This document shows positions 52,540 to 60,406 of a stretch of DNA of 64,000 bases, piece after piece. The notes beneath the pieces were generated by a model. The model ran no database searches, was not told the origin of the DNA, and was given only the letters and a program-made list of their open reading frames with translations. A program made the position numbers and the translations under genes. This stretch comes from Nocardioides sp. Soil797 (GTDB taxonomy: Bacteria > Actinomycetota > Actinomycetes > Propionibacteriales > Nocardioidaceae), in NCBI GenBank assembly GCA_001429555.1, contig LMSR01000019.1:186068-250067 (forward strand). Direction: 5' to 3'. The stretch's first letter is position 1. Each line of letters starts with the position of its first letter.

Positions 52540-53598
52540 TCAGCTGGCGAACTCGAGCGAATGCCACCAGGCGTGGAGCATCGCCTGTGACTCCTTCAGT
52601 TGCAGTTCAGCTTCATTCGTGTCCTGAGGTGGAACGGGGACCCACAGGCGATCCGCCACCGGCTCGAAGGCCGACCGGTTGCGGGCGGCACGAAGCCGAT
52701 CTGTCACCAAACTCGTGTTGCGCAGATCAGTACCCGTGATCCGAACCAGCTCGAGTCCGCGCCGTCGGAACTGGTCGTCCTTCTTCACGTCGACCGTGTG
52801 GCGCTCGATCTCCCGGTGATCGGCACCGTCGTACTCGATGGCCAGCCCCGCCTCGAGGTCCAGCAGATCGGCAATGCCCAACAGCCGGCCCTCTCGGGTG
52901 TGGATCGGACAGTTCACCAAGAGGCGTGGAAGTCCGGCGTCGAGCTCTGCAGTCGTTCGCAGCCGCACCTCTTGGGGAGACCTGCTGTGCTCGCTGGCCA
53001 TCTCGAGCGCGGGCCAGATCCTCTTGGCCTGACGGTCGGAACGGTGCGCCTCGGCGTACGCCGCGACCCGCTGCAGTGACGTCAGTCCGGCAGCGAGCAC
53101 CATCTCCAACACCACCAGGGCCTCCCGGAAGTTGGGCTGTCTGCGCATCTCGTCCCAGACCGCCTTCTCCGGGCGAGTGACCAGCAGGCCGTTGCGGTTC
53201 CAGACCTCCCACGGCCTCAGACGTTCGTACGACACGCGCACGCCTGCGTCACGTCGTACCTGTCCACGATTGCCAACGAGCAGCGGAACCGGGAGCGGCG
53301 TACGCCCATCGCGTCCCAGCCCGTCGAGAAGGGAGACCCCCTGCCACCGACACGACGCCCACGCAGTCACGGCGGCGCCTAAGGGAAGCCGCTGTGCTGC
53401 CTCGAGGATGCGTTGTTCCGGCTTGGACACATCCGCGGCTGCCGGCACGTAGAGACCTTCGGCGACCCAGCGCCAGGCGTCGCCGGTCGCCTGCCCTCGG
53501 GTCGGACCGTCGCGCCCGGTCGGGTCGATCTGCACCGGCGTGACGAGGTCGTTCGGGAAGGGGCACCACGGCTCCCACTTGTGCCTGCTCATCCCCAC
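52540..53598 (-). CDS. AbiEi/DUF559-like protein with PD-(D/E)xK endonuclease-type domain
   Basis: 352 residues. N-terminal part has a winged-helix flavour (SKPEQRILEAAQRLPLGAAVTAWASCRWQG) as in actinobacterial AbiEi-like proteins; the C-terminal domain carries GIADLLDLEAGLAIEYDGADHREIERHTVDVKKDDQFRRRGLELVRIT, the Asp...Glu-x-Asp pattern of Vsr/DUF559 nucleases. These are common in actinobacteria as multi-copy genes of unknown role. GTG at 53598 and ATG at 53592 are both possible. Flanked on each side by a family 1 palindrome. Confidence 0.7.
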   Translation of the reverse strand: MGMSRHKWEPWCPFPNDLVTPVQIDPTGRDGPTRGQATGDAWRWVAEGLYVPAAADVSKPEQRILEAAQRLPLGAAVTAWASCRWQGVSLLDGLGRDGRTPLPVPLLVGNRGQVRRDAGVRVSYERLRPWEVWNRNGLLVTRPEKAVWDEMRRQPNFREALVVLEMVLAAGLTSLQRVAAYAEAHRSDRQAKRIWPALEMASEHSRSPQEVRLRTTAELDAGLPRLLVNCPIHTREGRLLGIADLLDLEAGLAIEYDGADHREIERHTVDVKKDDQFRRRGLELVRITGTDLRNTSLVTDRLRAARNRSAFEPVADRLWVPVPPQDTNEAELQLKESQAMLHAWWHSLEFAS

Positions 53599-53673
53599 AC
53601 GATTCCGCGGATGCCCCAGCGCTGCAGGCGCTATCCACAGGCCCGCCGACCGGTGGCCGTCTCGCCCGCGCCC

Positions 53674-53747
53674 ACCTGGGCAGTTACCGAACCGTATGCA
53701 GGAATTCTGGCTCGAAATCCTGCATACGTTTCGGTAACTGCCCAGGT
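53674..53747. repeat. palindromic repeat, family 1, copy 3, extended arms
   Basis: Core GTTACCGAACCGTATGCAGG (53683 on) with inverse ending at 53738. Outside it the pairing continues perfectly (ACCTGGGCAG / CTGCCCAGGT), giving arms of about 31 bp. Confidence 0.92.
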
Positions 53748-53795
53748 CGTGGTGGCAGATGAGTGCCCAGGTGGTGGTGCAGGTGGTGGTGCAGG

Positions 53796-55235
53796 TCAGT
53801 CGCCGAGCTCCTTGCGGCGGCGGGTCACGAACTCCTCGAGCTCCAGGCGTACGCCGTCATCGAGCGCCGGCGGCGAGAACTCCTCGAGCTTGGTCCGGTA
53901 GATCTCGCCGGCCCGGGCAGCGGTGTCGAGTCCACCGCCACGGGTCCACCGCTCGAAGTTCTCCGAGGAGGACAGCATCGGGCGGTAGAAGCAGGTGCGG
54001 AACCGTTCCATGGTGTGCATCGCACCCAGGAAGTGACCGCCGTGGCCGACCTCCTGGTGGGCGTCGAAGGCGAGGGAGGCCTCATCGATCTCGAGCGGGG
54101 TGAACTCGGCCTGGAGCATCTGCAGGATCTCGGTGTCGACGATGAACTTCTCGTAGCCCGAGACCAGACCCCCCTCGAGCCAGCCGGCGGCGTGCATCAC
54201 CCAGTTCGCACCGGCCAGGAACGTCGGCAGCATCGTCATCAGCGCCTCGTAGCCGGCCTGCGCATCCGGCACCTGCGACGAGGTCAACCCGCCGCCGGTG
54301 CGGAACGGAAGCCCGAAGTGCCGGGCGATCTGGCCAGTGCACAGCAGCCCGATCCCCGACTCCGGCGTGCCGAACGTGGGCGAGCCGGACTGCATGTCGA
54401 TGTTGGAGAGGAACGAGCCGAAGACCACCGGGGTGCCGGGTCGGATCAGCTGTGCCAGCGCGATCCCCGAGAGTGCCTCGGCAATCTGCTGCACCAGTGC
54501 CGCGGGCACCGTCACCGGCGACATCGCACCCATCAGCAGGAACGGCGTGAGGATCACCGGCTGCCCGGCGGAGACGTACTCGAACATCGACTCCAGCATC
54601 CGGTCGTCCCAGTGCAGCGGTGAGTTGCAGTTGATCAACGAGATCGTGGCCGGTGTCTTCTCGATCGCCTCCCGCGAGCCGAACACGATGTCGCACATGG
54701 CAAGCACGTCGCGGGCGTTGACCGCCGAGACGACGTTGCCCATGAAGACCTTGTCGGTCTCGGTGAGCAGCGCCAGCGTCATGTCGAGGTGGCGGCTGTC
54801 GAGGGGCGTGTCGTTGGGTTCGCAGATCACCCCGCCTGCGGAGTCGAGCACCGGGAAGGTCTGGGCCAACCGGCTGAAGTTGCGGAAGTCGGCCATCGTC
54901 GCGTCGCGACGCAGCTCGCCCTCGCGAACGAACGGCGGGCCGTAGACGGCCGCGAACGCCATCGAGTCGCCGCCGATGTGCACGTTGTTCGCCGCATTGC
55001 GGGCCTGTACGTCGAACTCGGCCGGCGCCTTCGCCACCTGGGCCAGCACGAACTCGGGGTCGAGGAACACCGTGTTCTCCTCGACCTTCTGGCCGGCCTC
55101 GCGGAAGAGAGCCAGCGCGCGATCGTCCATGAACTCCACACCGATCTCGGTGAGGATGCGACGCCAGCCACCGTCGAGAGTGGCCATGGCGTCAGCCGAG
55201 AGCACTTCGTAGCGCGGCATCTGGTTCCTGAACAT
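53796..55235 (-). CDS. MttB-family (non-pyrrolysine) methylamine/betaine:corrinoid methyltransferase
   Basis: 479 residues, TIM-barrel trimethylamine methyltransferase superfamily. Family segments: GGDSMAFAAVYGPPFVREGE, PVILTPFLLMGAMSPVTVPAAL, VVFGSFLSNIDMQSGSPTFGTPESGIGLLC, FRTGGGLTSSQVPDAQAGYEA and MHAAGWLEGGLVSGYEKFIVD. Archaeal MttB reads an in-frame UAG as pyrrolysine; this frame is open with sense codons throughout, as in MtgB-type enzymes that demethylate glycine betaine and other quaternary amines. It would move one methyl to the corrinoid protein encoded divergently. The substrate is inferred from neighbours. Divergent from the iclR-corrinoid operon across an operator. Confidence 0.88.
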   Translation of the reverse strand: MFRNQMPRYEVLSADAMATLDGGWRRILTEIGVEFMDDRALALFREAGQKVEENTVFLDPEFVLAQVAKAPAEFDVQARNAANNVHIGGDSMAFAAVYGPPFVREGELRRDATMADFRNFSRLAQTFPVLDSAGGVICEPNDTPLDSRHLDMTLALLTETDKVFMGNVVSAVNARDVLAMCDIVFGSREAIEKTPATISLINCNSPLHWDDRMLESMFEYVSAGQPVILTPFLLMGAMSPVTVPAALVQQIAEALSGIALAQLIRPGTPVVFGSFLSNIDMQSGSPTFGTPESGIGLLCTGQIARHFGLPFRTGGGLTSSQVPDAQAGYEALMTMLPTFLAGANWVMHAAGWLEGGLVSGYEKFIVDTEILQMLQAEFTPLEIDEASLAFDAHQEVGHGGHFLGAMHTMERFRTCFYRPMLSSSENFERWTRGGGLDTAARAGEIYRTKLEEFSPPALDDGVRLELEEFVTRRRKELGD

Positions 55236-55284
55236 GCTTCCTCCTGTGTCGCCCTTGACCTTGGCCTTGTCGAGATCCTAACCT

Positions 55285-55320
55285 CATATTATGGAAATGG
55301 AGTTCCATAATATGGAACTC
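55285..55320. promoter_or_regulatory. triple half-site operator, mttB / corrinoid operon
   Basis: Two overlapping palindromes: CATATTATGGAA/TTCCATAATATG (perfect 12-bp arms, 6-bp centre, 55285-55314) and GAGTTCCATA/TATGGAACTC (perfect 10-bp arms, 55300-55320). The AT-rich patch stands out in this GC-rich DNA and lies in the only spacer between the divergent units, so it is the likely IclR binding site for both. Confidence 0.75.
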
Positions 55321-55350
55321 TGGCGACGGCAGAACGCGAGGACCGCAGCA

Positions 55351-56130
55351 GTGAGCAGCACAGGCAGGGAGCCCACCACCGGGACCCAGGCACTCGACCG
55401 GGCGGCCAGGTTGATCCGCACGGTGGTGGAGGCGGACGAGCCACTGAGCTTCGTCGACCTCTTCGAGGAGTGCGGCCTCCCCAAGTCGACCACCTCTCGA
55501 CTGCTCACCGCCCTCGAGCGCACCGAGCTGCTCGAGCGAACCGCCGACGGCTCATACGTCGCGGGCCCCCTCTTCTGGCTCTATGCCACCCGCCACGACC
55601 CGTGGGAGGAGCTGGTGCGCCTTGCTCGACCGACGATGGAGAAGGTCGGCAAGGACAGCCTCGAGACGGTCAACCTCGCGGTGCCCCGCGGCGACCGGGT
55701 GGTGCAGGTCGCGCAGGTCGACACGGCGTACATGCTCGGCACCCGGGACTGGACCGAGGTCGAGGTGCCCGCGCACTGCTCGGCACTGGGCAAGGTGCTC
55801 TATGCCCACGGCGTCCTCGACCTCCCCACCGACCGGCTCGACCGGCTGACCGAACACACGGTCACCGACCTCGACGAGCTGCGCGACCACCTCGACAAGT
55901 CGCGGCGGCGCGGTTTCACGACCACCGTCGACGAGCTGGAGATCGGGCTGACCGGCCTGGCCGTGCCCGTGCGCGGCATCGACGGCGCGGTGATCGCCGC
56001 ACTCGGGATCTCGGGTCCCACCCAACGGCTGCGAGGCCGGCTCGACGAAGTCGGGCACACCCTGATCGACCGGGCGGACCAGCTCTCCGTGCTGCTCCGA
56101 CGGCGAACCCGAAAGGAGACGGTGGCATGA
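55351..56130 (+). CDS. IclR-family regulator of the corrinoid methyltransferase genes
   Basis: 259 residues. Winged-helix domain (ALDRAARLIRTVVEADEPLSFVDLFEECGLPKSTTSRLLTALERTELL) and effector domain (VPAHCSALGKVLYAHGVL, RRRGFTTTVDELEIGLTGLAVPV). GTG at 55351 is preferred: GAGGA sits upstream and earlier in-frame ATGs at 55291 fall in the operator itself. The stop overlaps the corrinoid gene start (ATGA), so regulator and pathway are co-expressed. Likely controls the divergent mttB-like gene too. Confidence 0.88.
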   Translation: MSSTGREPTTGTQALDRAARLIRTVVEADEPLSFVDLFEECGLPKSTTSRLLTALERTELLERTADGSYVAGPLFWLYATRHDPWEELVRLARPTMEKVGKDSLETVNLAVPRGDRVVQVAQVDTAYMLGTRDWTEVEVPAHCSALGKVLYAHGVLDLPTDRLDRLTEHTVTDLDELRDHLDKSRRRGFTTTVDELEIGLTGLAVPVRGIDGAVIAALGISGPTQRLRGRLDEVGHTLIDRADQLSVLLRRRTRKETVA

Positions 56131-56822
56131 CCTCCCCGAACCAGTCATCCCCACAACTGACGCCCGAAGAGATCCTCCAGGGCCTGTACGACGACACCCT
56201 CGTCGGCAACGCCCCACACGTCCTCGAGCTGACCCACAAGGGCCTTGAGCTCGACATGGAACCCCAGACCCTGCTCTTCGATGCCTTGATCCCGTCGCTC
56301 GAGGAGGTGGGTGCCCGCTTCGAGCGCGGCGACTTCTTCGTGCCCGAGATGCTGATCGCCGGACGGGCGATGGCCGGTGCGATGGAGCTGCTGCGTCCGC
56401 TGCTCGCCGAGACCGGCGTCGAGACGATCGGCAAGTTCCTGATGGGCACGGTCAAGGGGGACGTGCACGACATCGGCAAGAACCTGGTCAACATCATGCT
56501 CGAGGGGGCCGGCTTCGAGGTGATCGACCTCGGCGTCCAGGTCGCTCCCGAGAAGTTCGTGGCGGCGATCGAGGAGCACCAGCCCGACATCGTCGGCTTC
56601 AGCGCCTTCCTGACCACCACGATGCCGATGTTCAAGGCCAACATGAACGCACTCGAGAAGTCCGGCGTGCGCGACAGCGTGATCGTGATGGTCGGTGGGG
56701 CCCCCGTGACCCAGGAGTACGCCGACGCGGTGGGCGCCGACGGTTATGCCCCGGACGCCTCGGCCTGCGTGAAGAAGGCGAAGGCGCTGATCTCCGACCG
56801 GCGCTCGAAAGTGCCCGCATGA
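56127..56822 (+). CDS. methyltransferase cognate corrinoid protein
   Basis: 231 residues. N-terminal helical cap (B12-binding-2 domain; LDMEPQTLLFDALIPSLEEVGARFERGDFFVPEML) and Rossmann B12 domain with the cobalt-coordinating His motif GTVKGDVHDIGKNLV, then GVQVAPEKFVAAIEEHQPDIVGFSAFLTTTM and VMVGGAPVTQEYAD. MttC/MtbC/MtgC type. It carries the methyl group as methyl-Co(III) between the MttB-like enzyme and the next gene's enzyme. Overlaps both neighbours by 4 bp. Confidence 0.93.
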   Translation: MTSPNQSSPQLTPEEILQGLYDDTLVGNAPHVLELTHKGLELDMEPQTLLFDALIPSLEEVGARFERGDFFVPEMLIAGRAMAGAMELLRPLLAETGVETIGKFLMGTVKGDVHDIGKNLVNIMLEGAGFEVIDLGVQVAPEKFVAAIEEHQPDIVGFSAFLTTTMPMFKANMNALEKSGVRDSVIVMVGGAPVTQEYADAVGADGYAPDASACVKKAKALISDRRSKVPA

Positions 56823-57700
56823 GCACCCCCGCCGCTCCGCTGGAGACCGTCCTGCGCTCGGCGAGCCGTGAGGTCGTGATCGGCCACGGCCGCCGGTTCT
56901 GCCTGATCGGCGAGCGGATCAACCCGACCGGTCGACGCATCTTCCAGGAGCAGCTGCGCGCCGACGACCTGTCCGCCATCGAGCGCGACGTGCACGCCCA
57001 GGTGGCCGGCGGCGCCGACGTGCTCGACATCAACATGGGCGTGCCCCTCACGGACGAGGCCGACCTGCTGGTCCGGGCGATCCGGATGGTGCAGGGCCTC
57101 ACCGACCTGCCGATCTGCATCGACTCCAGCGTGGTCGAGGCCCTCGCGGCCGGCCTGGCGGCGTACGACGGCAGAGCGCTGGTCAACTCCGTCACCGCCG
57201 AGGACGAGCGCCTCGCCCAGATCCTGCCGTTGGTGAAGAAGCACGACGCCGCCGTCATCGCGCTGCCGAACGACGAGCACGAGATCCCGATGGAGGTGGA
57301 GAAACGGCTCGAGCTGACCGAGAAGATCATCCGGGTCGCCACCACCGAGTACGGCATCGCCGCGGCCGACATCGTCATCGATCCGTTGGCGATGCCGATC
57401 GGTGCCGACACCTCGACCCTGATGACCACGCTGGAGACGATGCGCCGGATCCGGCACGACTTCGGCGTGAACATGACCTGCGGCGCGTCCAACGTCTCCT
57501 TCGGCATGCCCGACCGGCACTCGCTGGGGGCCACGTTCCTGCCGATGGCGATGCTCTCGGGGCTGACCAGCGCCATCATGGACGCGCGCACGCCGCAGAT
57601 CGTCAACGCGGTCAAGGCCGCCGACCTGCTCCTCGACCACGACGAGTGGGGCACTGCCTGGATCGCGGCCCACCGCGCGAGGAGGGACGAGTCGGCGTGA
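56819..57700 (+). CDS. methyl-corrinoid:tetrahydrofolate methyltransferase
   Basis: 293 residues. Pterin-binding TIM barrel like AcsE/MtgA/MetH-methyltransferase: FCLIGERINPTGRRIF at the N-terminus, GADVLDINMGVPLTDEADLL, PICIDSSVVEALAAGL, ALVNSVTAED (Asn/Asp pterin ligands), IVIDPLAMPIGAD and GASNVSFGMPDRHSLGATFLPMAM. Transfers methyl from the corrinoid protein to THF. Its placement right after the corrinoid gene with ATGA overlap, rather than the MtbA-type coenzyme M methylase, directs methyls to folate metabolism. Confidence 0.92.
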   Translation: MSTPAAPLETVLRSASREVVIGHGRRFCLIGERINPTGRRIFQEQLRADDLSAIERDVHAQVAGGADVLDINMGVPLTDEADLLVRAIRMVQGLTDLPICIDSSVVEALAAGLAAYDGRALVNSVTAEDERLAQILPLVKKHDAAVIALPNDEHEIPMEVEKRLELTEKIIRVATTEYGIAAADIVIDPLAMPIGADTSTLMTTLETMRRIRHDFGVNMTCGASNVSFGMPDRHSLGATFLPMAMLSGLTSAIMDARTPQIVNAVKAADLLLDHDEWGTAWIAAHRARRDESA

Positions 57701-59718
57701 CCTCGGACCCGGGCCTGCCCGAAGGCCAGGAGCTACCGGCTGGCGCGGAGCCCCCGGACTTCTCCGTCGTCAAGATCCAGCGCGAGGGGCTGCTCGAGGC
57801 GCCAGGCACCGACTTCCCTCCGCACGACGGTCTCGGCCGGGTGACGCTCTCGTTCACCGTCGACACCGGTCCGGAGAGCCCCGAGACCCAGAAGGCGGTC
57901 CGGGTGCCACCGGGGGTCAGCGTCTTCGACTCCGCGTCGTGGAACGGGATCGCGATCGACTCGACCTGCGGTGGACACGGCACCTGCCACAAGTGCCGGG
58001 TGCGGGTCGAGGGACCGGCGCCGACGACGCGTCACGACGTACGCACCTTCAGCCCGGACCAGCTCGACGCGGGGTGGCGGCTGGCCTGCCTGGTGCCGGC
58101 CACCCGCGACCTCGAGGTCTTCGTCCCCCCGCTGACCACGCGCCCCAAGGCCGCCACGGTCGGCGTCGGGCGCCAGGTGATCCTGCGTCCCGCCGTCCAG
58201 AAGCGGTACGTCGAGCTCGAGGAGCCGACCCTGGCCGACCAGCGCAGCGACATCGTGCGCCTGCTCGACGCGATCACCGACCTGGCTCCGTCCCCCGACC
58301 TGCACGTGTTGCGTCGTCTGCCGAAGGTGCTCCGGTCCGCTGACTTCAAGGTGACGGCGGTCATCGTCGACGAAGCACTGATCGAGGTCGAGGCCGGCGA
58401 CACCACCGGGCAGCGCCACGCGATCGCCTTCGACCTCGGCACCACGACGGTCGTGGCGACCCTGCTCGACCTGACCACGGGCACGCCTGTCGCCGTGGCC
58501 TCGATGCTCAACAAGCAGCAACCGTTCGGCGGTGACGTGATCAGCCGGATCAGCGCCACGATGATGGACGAGCGTGTCCTGCCCCGCTTGCAGGAGGCCG
58601 CCGGCGCCACCCTGGCCGAGCTCGCCGCGCAGGTCTGTCGCGAGGGCGACGTGGCTCCCGAGTCGGTCTACGAGGTTGCCGTGGCCGGCAACGCCACGAT
58701 GGTCGCGTTGGCCCTGGGCATCGACCCCGAGCCGATCGGGGTCGCCCCCTTCGTGATGACCACGGCGCTGCCGCCGACCGTGCTCGCCGCCGACCTCGGA
58801 CTCGCCCTCCACCCGCGTGCGCAGGCCGTGATGTTTCCCGCGCTCGGGGCGTACGTCGGTGGCGACATCGTCTCCGGCATGCTCGCCACCGGCATGGACC
58901 GCGACAAGCGCACCCGGCTCTTCATCGACGTCGGCACCAACTGCGAGATCGTGCTCAGTGACGGGGACACCATCGTGGCGACGGCCGCTCCCGCCGGCCC
59001 GGCCTTCGAGGGTGGTGCGATCCGCTGCGGCATGCGGGCCGCCGAAGGCGCCATCGAGGTGATCAGACTGCGACCCGATGCCCCCACCGAGGAGTCCTCC
59101 GCGGAGCCTGTGGAGCTCCAGGTGATCGGCGACGTGGCGCCACGGGGACTGTGCGGCTCCGGCCTCGTCGACGCGGTGGCCGAGCTGGTGCGGGTCGGGC
59201 TGCTGGACGACTCGGGACGGTTCCTGCCCGAGGAGGCCGCGGCCGAGGTCGCCCCGGGCCTGGCCGACCGTCTCACCCAGATCGGCCAGGAGCGTGTCTT
59301 CGTCCTGCACCGGCCCTCGCCCGACGCAGACCCGGCCGACTGCGTCGTGCTCTCCCAGCGCGACGTGCGCGAGCTGCAGTTCGCCAAGGCCGCGATCTCG
59401 ACCGGTTGGTCGCTGCTGCTCGACGAGCTCGGGCTCGAGCACCGTGACGTGCAACAGGTCCTGCTCGCGGGCTCGTTCGGCAGCTACCTCTCGCCCGCGG
59501 CCGCCGTACGCATCGGTCTGGTGCCGGCCCTGCCTCTGCTGCGGATCGTGTCGGCCGGCAACGTCGCCGGCGAGGGCGCCAAGATGGCGCTGCTCTCGCT
59601 CCCGGAGCGAGCCGGCGCCCAGACGCTGGTGGAGGAGGTGACCTATGTCGAGCTCTCCGACCGCCCCGACTTCAACGAGCGATTCGTCGAGCAACTCGGC
59701 TTCGGCAAGCGCTCCTGA
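57697..59718 (+). CDS. RamA-like corrinoid reductive activase (2Fe-2S ferredoxin + ASKHA ATPase)
   Basis: 673 residues. N-terminal 2Fe-2S ferredoxin domain (IDSTCGGHGTCHKCRVRVEG and later WRLACLV) and C-terminal ASKHA domain (AIAFDLGTTTVVATLLDL, VYEVAVAGNATMVALALG, RLFIDVGTNCEIVLSDGDTI, CGSGLVDAVAELVRVGLL, VLLAGSFGSYLSPAAAVRIGLVP). Proteins of this type reduce inactive Co(II) to Co(I) with ATP, repairing oxidised corrinoid protein. In an aerobic host that repair need would be high. GTG at 57697 overlaps the methyltransferase stop. Confidence 0.92.
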   Translation: MTSDPGLPEGQELPAGAEPPDFSVVKIQREGLLEAPGTDFPPHDGLGRVTLSFTVDTGPESPETQKAVRVPPGVSVFDSASWNGIAIDSTCGGHGTCHKCRVRVEGPAPTTRHDVRTFSPDQLDAGWRLACLVPATRDLEVFVPPLTTRPKAATVGVGRQVILRPAVQKRYVELEEPTLADQRSDIVRLLDAITDLAPSPDLHVLRRLPKVLRSADFKVTAVIVDEALIEVEAGDTTGQRHAIAFDLGTTTVVATLLDLTTGTPVAVASMLNKQQPFGGDVISRISATMMDERVLPRLQEAAGATLAELAAQVCREGDVAPESVYEVAVAGNATMVALALGIDPEPIGVAPFVMTTALPPTVLAADLGLALHPRAQAVMFPALGAYVGGDIVSGMLATGMDRDKRTRLFIDVGTNCEIVLSDGDTIVATAAPAGPAFEGGAIRCGMRAAEGAIEVIRLRPDAPTEESSAEPVELQVIGDVAPRGLCGSGLVDAVAELVRVGLLDDSGRFLPEEAAAEVAPGLADRLTQIGQERVFVLHRPSPDADPADCVVLSQRDVRELQFAKAAISTGWSLLLDELGLEHRDVQQVLLAGSFGSYLSPAAAVRIGLVPALPLLRIVSAGNVAGEGAKMALLSLPERAGAQTLVEEVTYVELSDRPDFNERFVEQLGFGKRS

Positions 59719-60337
59719 TCGACGTACGTCCCTCATCGCCTGCGGCGCCCTCGCCCAGCCCGCGGCGGAGATCGCCGAGCGCCGCGGTTGGGCCGTCGAC
59801 GTCCATCCGTTGCCGCCGCTGCTGCACAACCAGCCACACCTGATCGCAGACCGGGTGCGCGCGTTGGCCCTCGACCTGATCGCCTCGGGCGACCGCGTGG
59901 TCGTCGGGTACGCCGACTGCGGCACGTACGGCGCGCTCGACGAGGTGTGCGTCGAGCTCGGGCTCGAGCGGTTGCCGGGGCTGCACTGCTACGACGTCTT
60001 CGGGGGCGCCTCGCGGATCGAGGAGTACTTCGGCGACCAGCCCGGAACGTATGTGCTCACCGACTTCCTGGTGCGTTCCTTCGAGCGCACGGTGATCCGC
60101 GAGCTCGGCCTCGACCGGTTCCCGGAGCTGCGTGACGACTACTTCGGCGGCTACACCCGCATGATCTGGCTCGCCCAGGAGCCCGACGACGAACTGCACC
60201 GGCTCGCCTCCGACGCCGCGGCCAGGATCGGGCTGCCGCTGACCGTCGTCCCCACCGGCCTGTCCGGGCTCGAGTCGGCGCTGGCCAGCCTGGTCGACCC
60301 TCCCCCCACCGAGTTACCGAACAGTCCGCAGGATTGA
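59645..60337 (+). CDS. DUF1638-family protein of the corrinoid cluster
   Basis: 230 residues. Domain core begins SLIACGALAQPAAEIAERRGW, then HLIADRVRALALDLIASGDRVVVGYADCGTYGALDEVC, CYDVFGGASRIEEYFG and TYVLTDFLVRSFERTVI. DUF1638 proteins occur beside MttB-type genes in many bacteria; conserved Cys and His in GYADCGTYG and GLHCYDVFGG hint at metal or cofactor handling. No reaction is established. The only in-frame start is ATG at 59645, giving a 74-bp overlap with the activase; a weak non-AUG start nearer 59720 is possible. The last eight codons and stop come from a family 1 palindrome. Confidence 0.8.
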   Translation: MSSSPTAPTSTSDSSSNSASASAPDRRTSLIACGALAQPAAEIAERRGWAVDVHPLPPLLHNQPHLIADRVRALALDLIASGDRVVVGYADCGTYGALDEVCVELGLERLPGLHCYDVFGGASRIEEYFGDQPGTYVLTDFLVRSFERTVIRELGLDRFPELRDDYFGGYTRMIWLAQEPDDELHRLASDAAARIGLPLTVVPTGLSGLESALASLVDPPPTELPNSPQD

Positions 60338-60368
60338 GGTCCAGATTTCCTGCATACGCTTCGGTAAC
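60313..60368. repeat. palindromic repeat, family 1, copy 4
   Basis: Left arm GTTACCGAACAGTCCGCAGG (diverged from the consensus at four positions), right arm CCTGCATACGCTTCGGTAAC intact. The left arm lies inside the DUF1638 reading frame. Confidence 0.88.
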
Positions 60369-60406
60369 GGCAGGGGTGGCGGGCTGAGGCCGAGTTCAGC
60401 AGTCGT

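Noticed and set aside
55236..55284. Cobalamin riboswitch before the corrinoid genes
   Set aside because: The spacer is about 50-115 bp and filled by the operator; no room or B12-box for a riboswitch.
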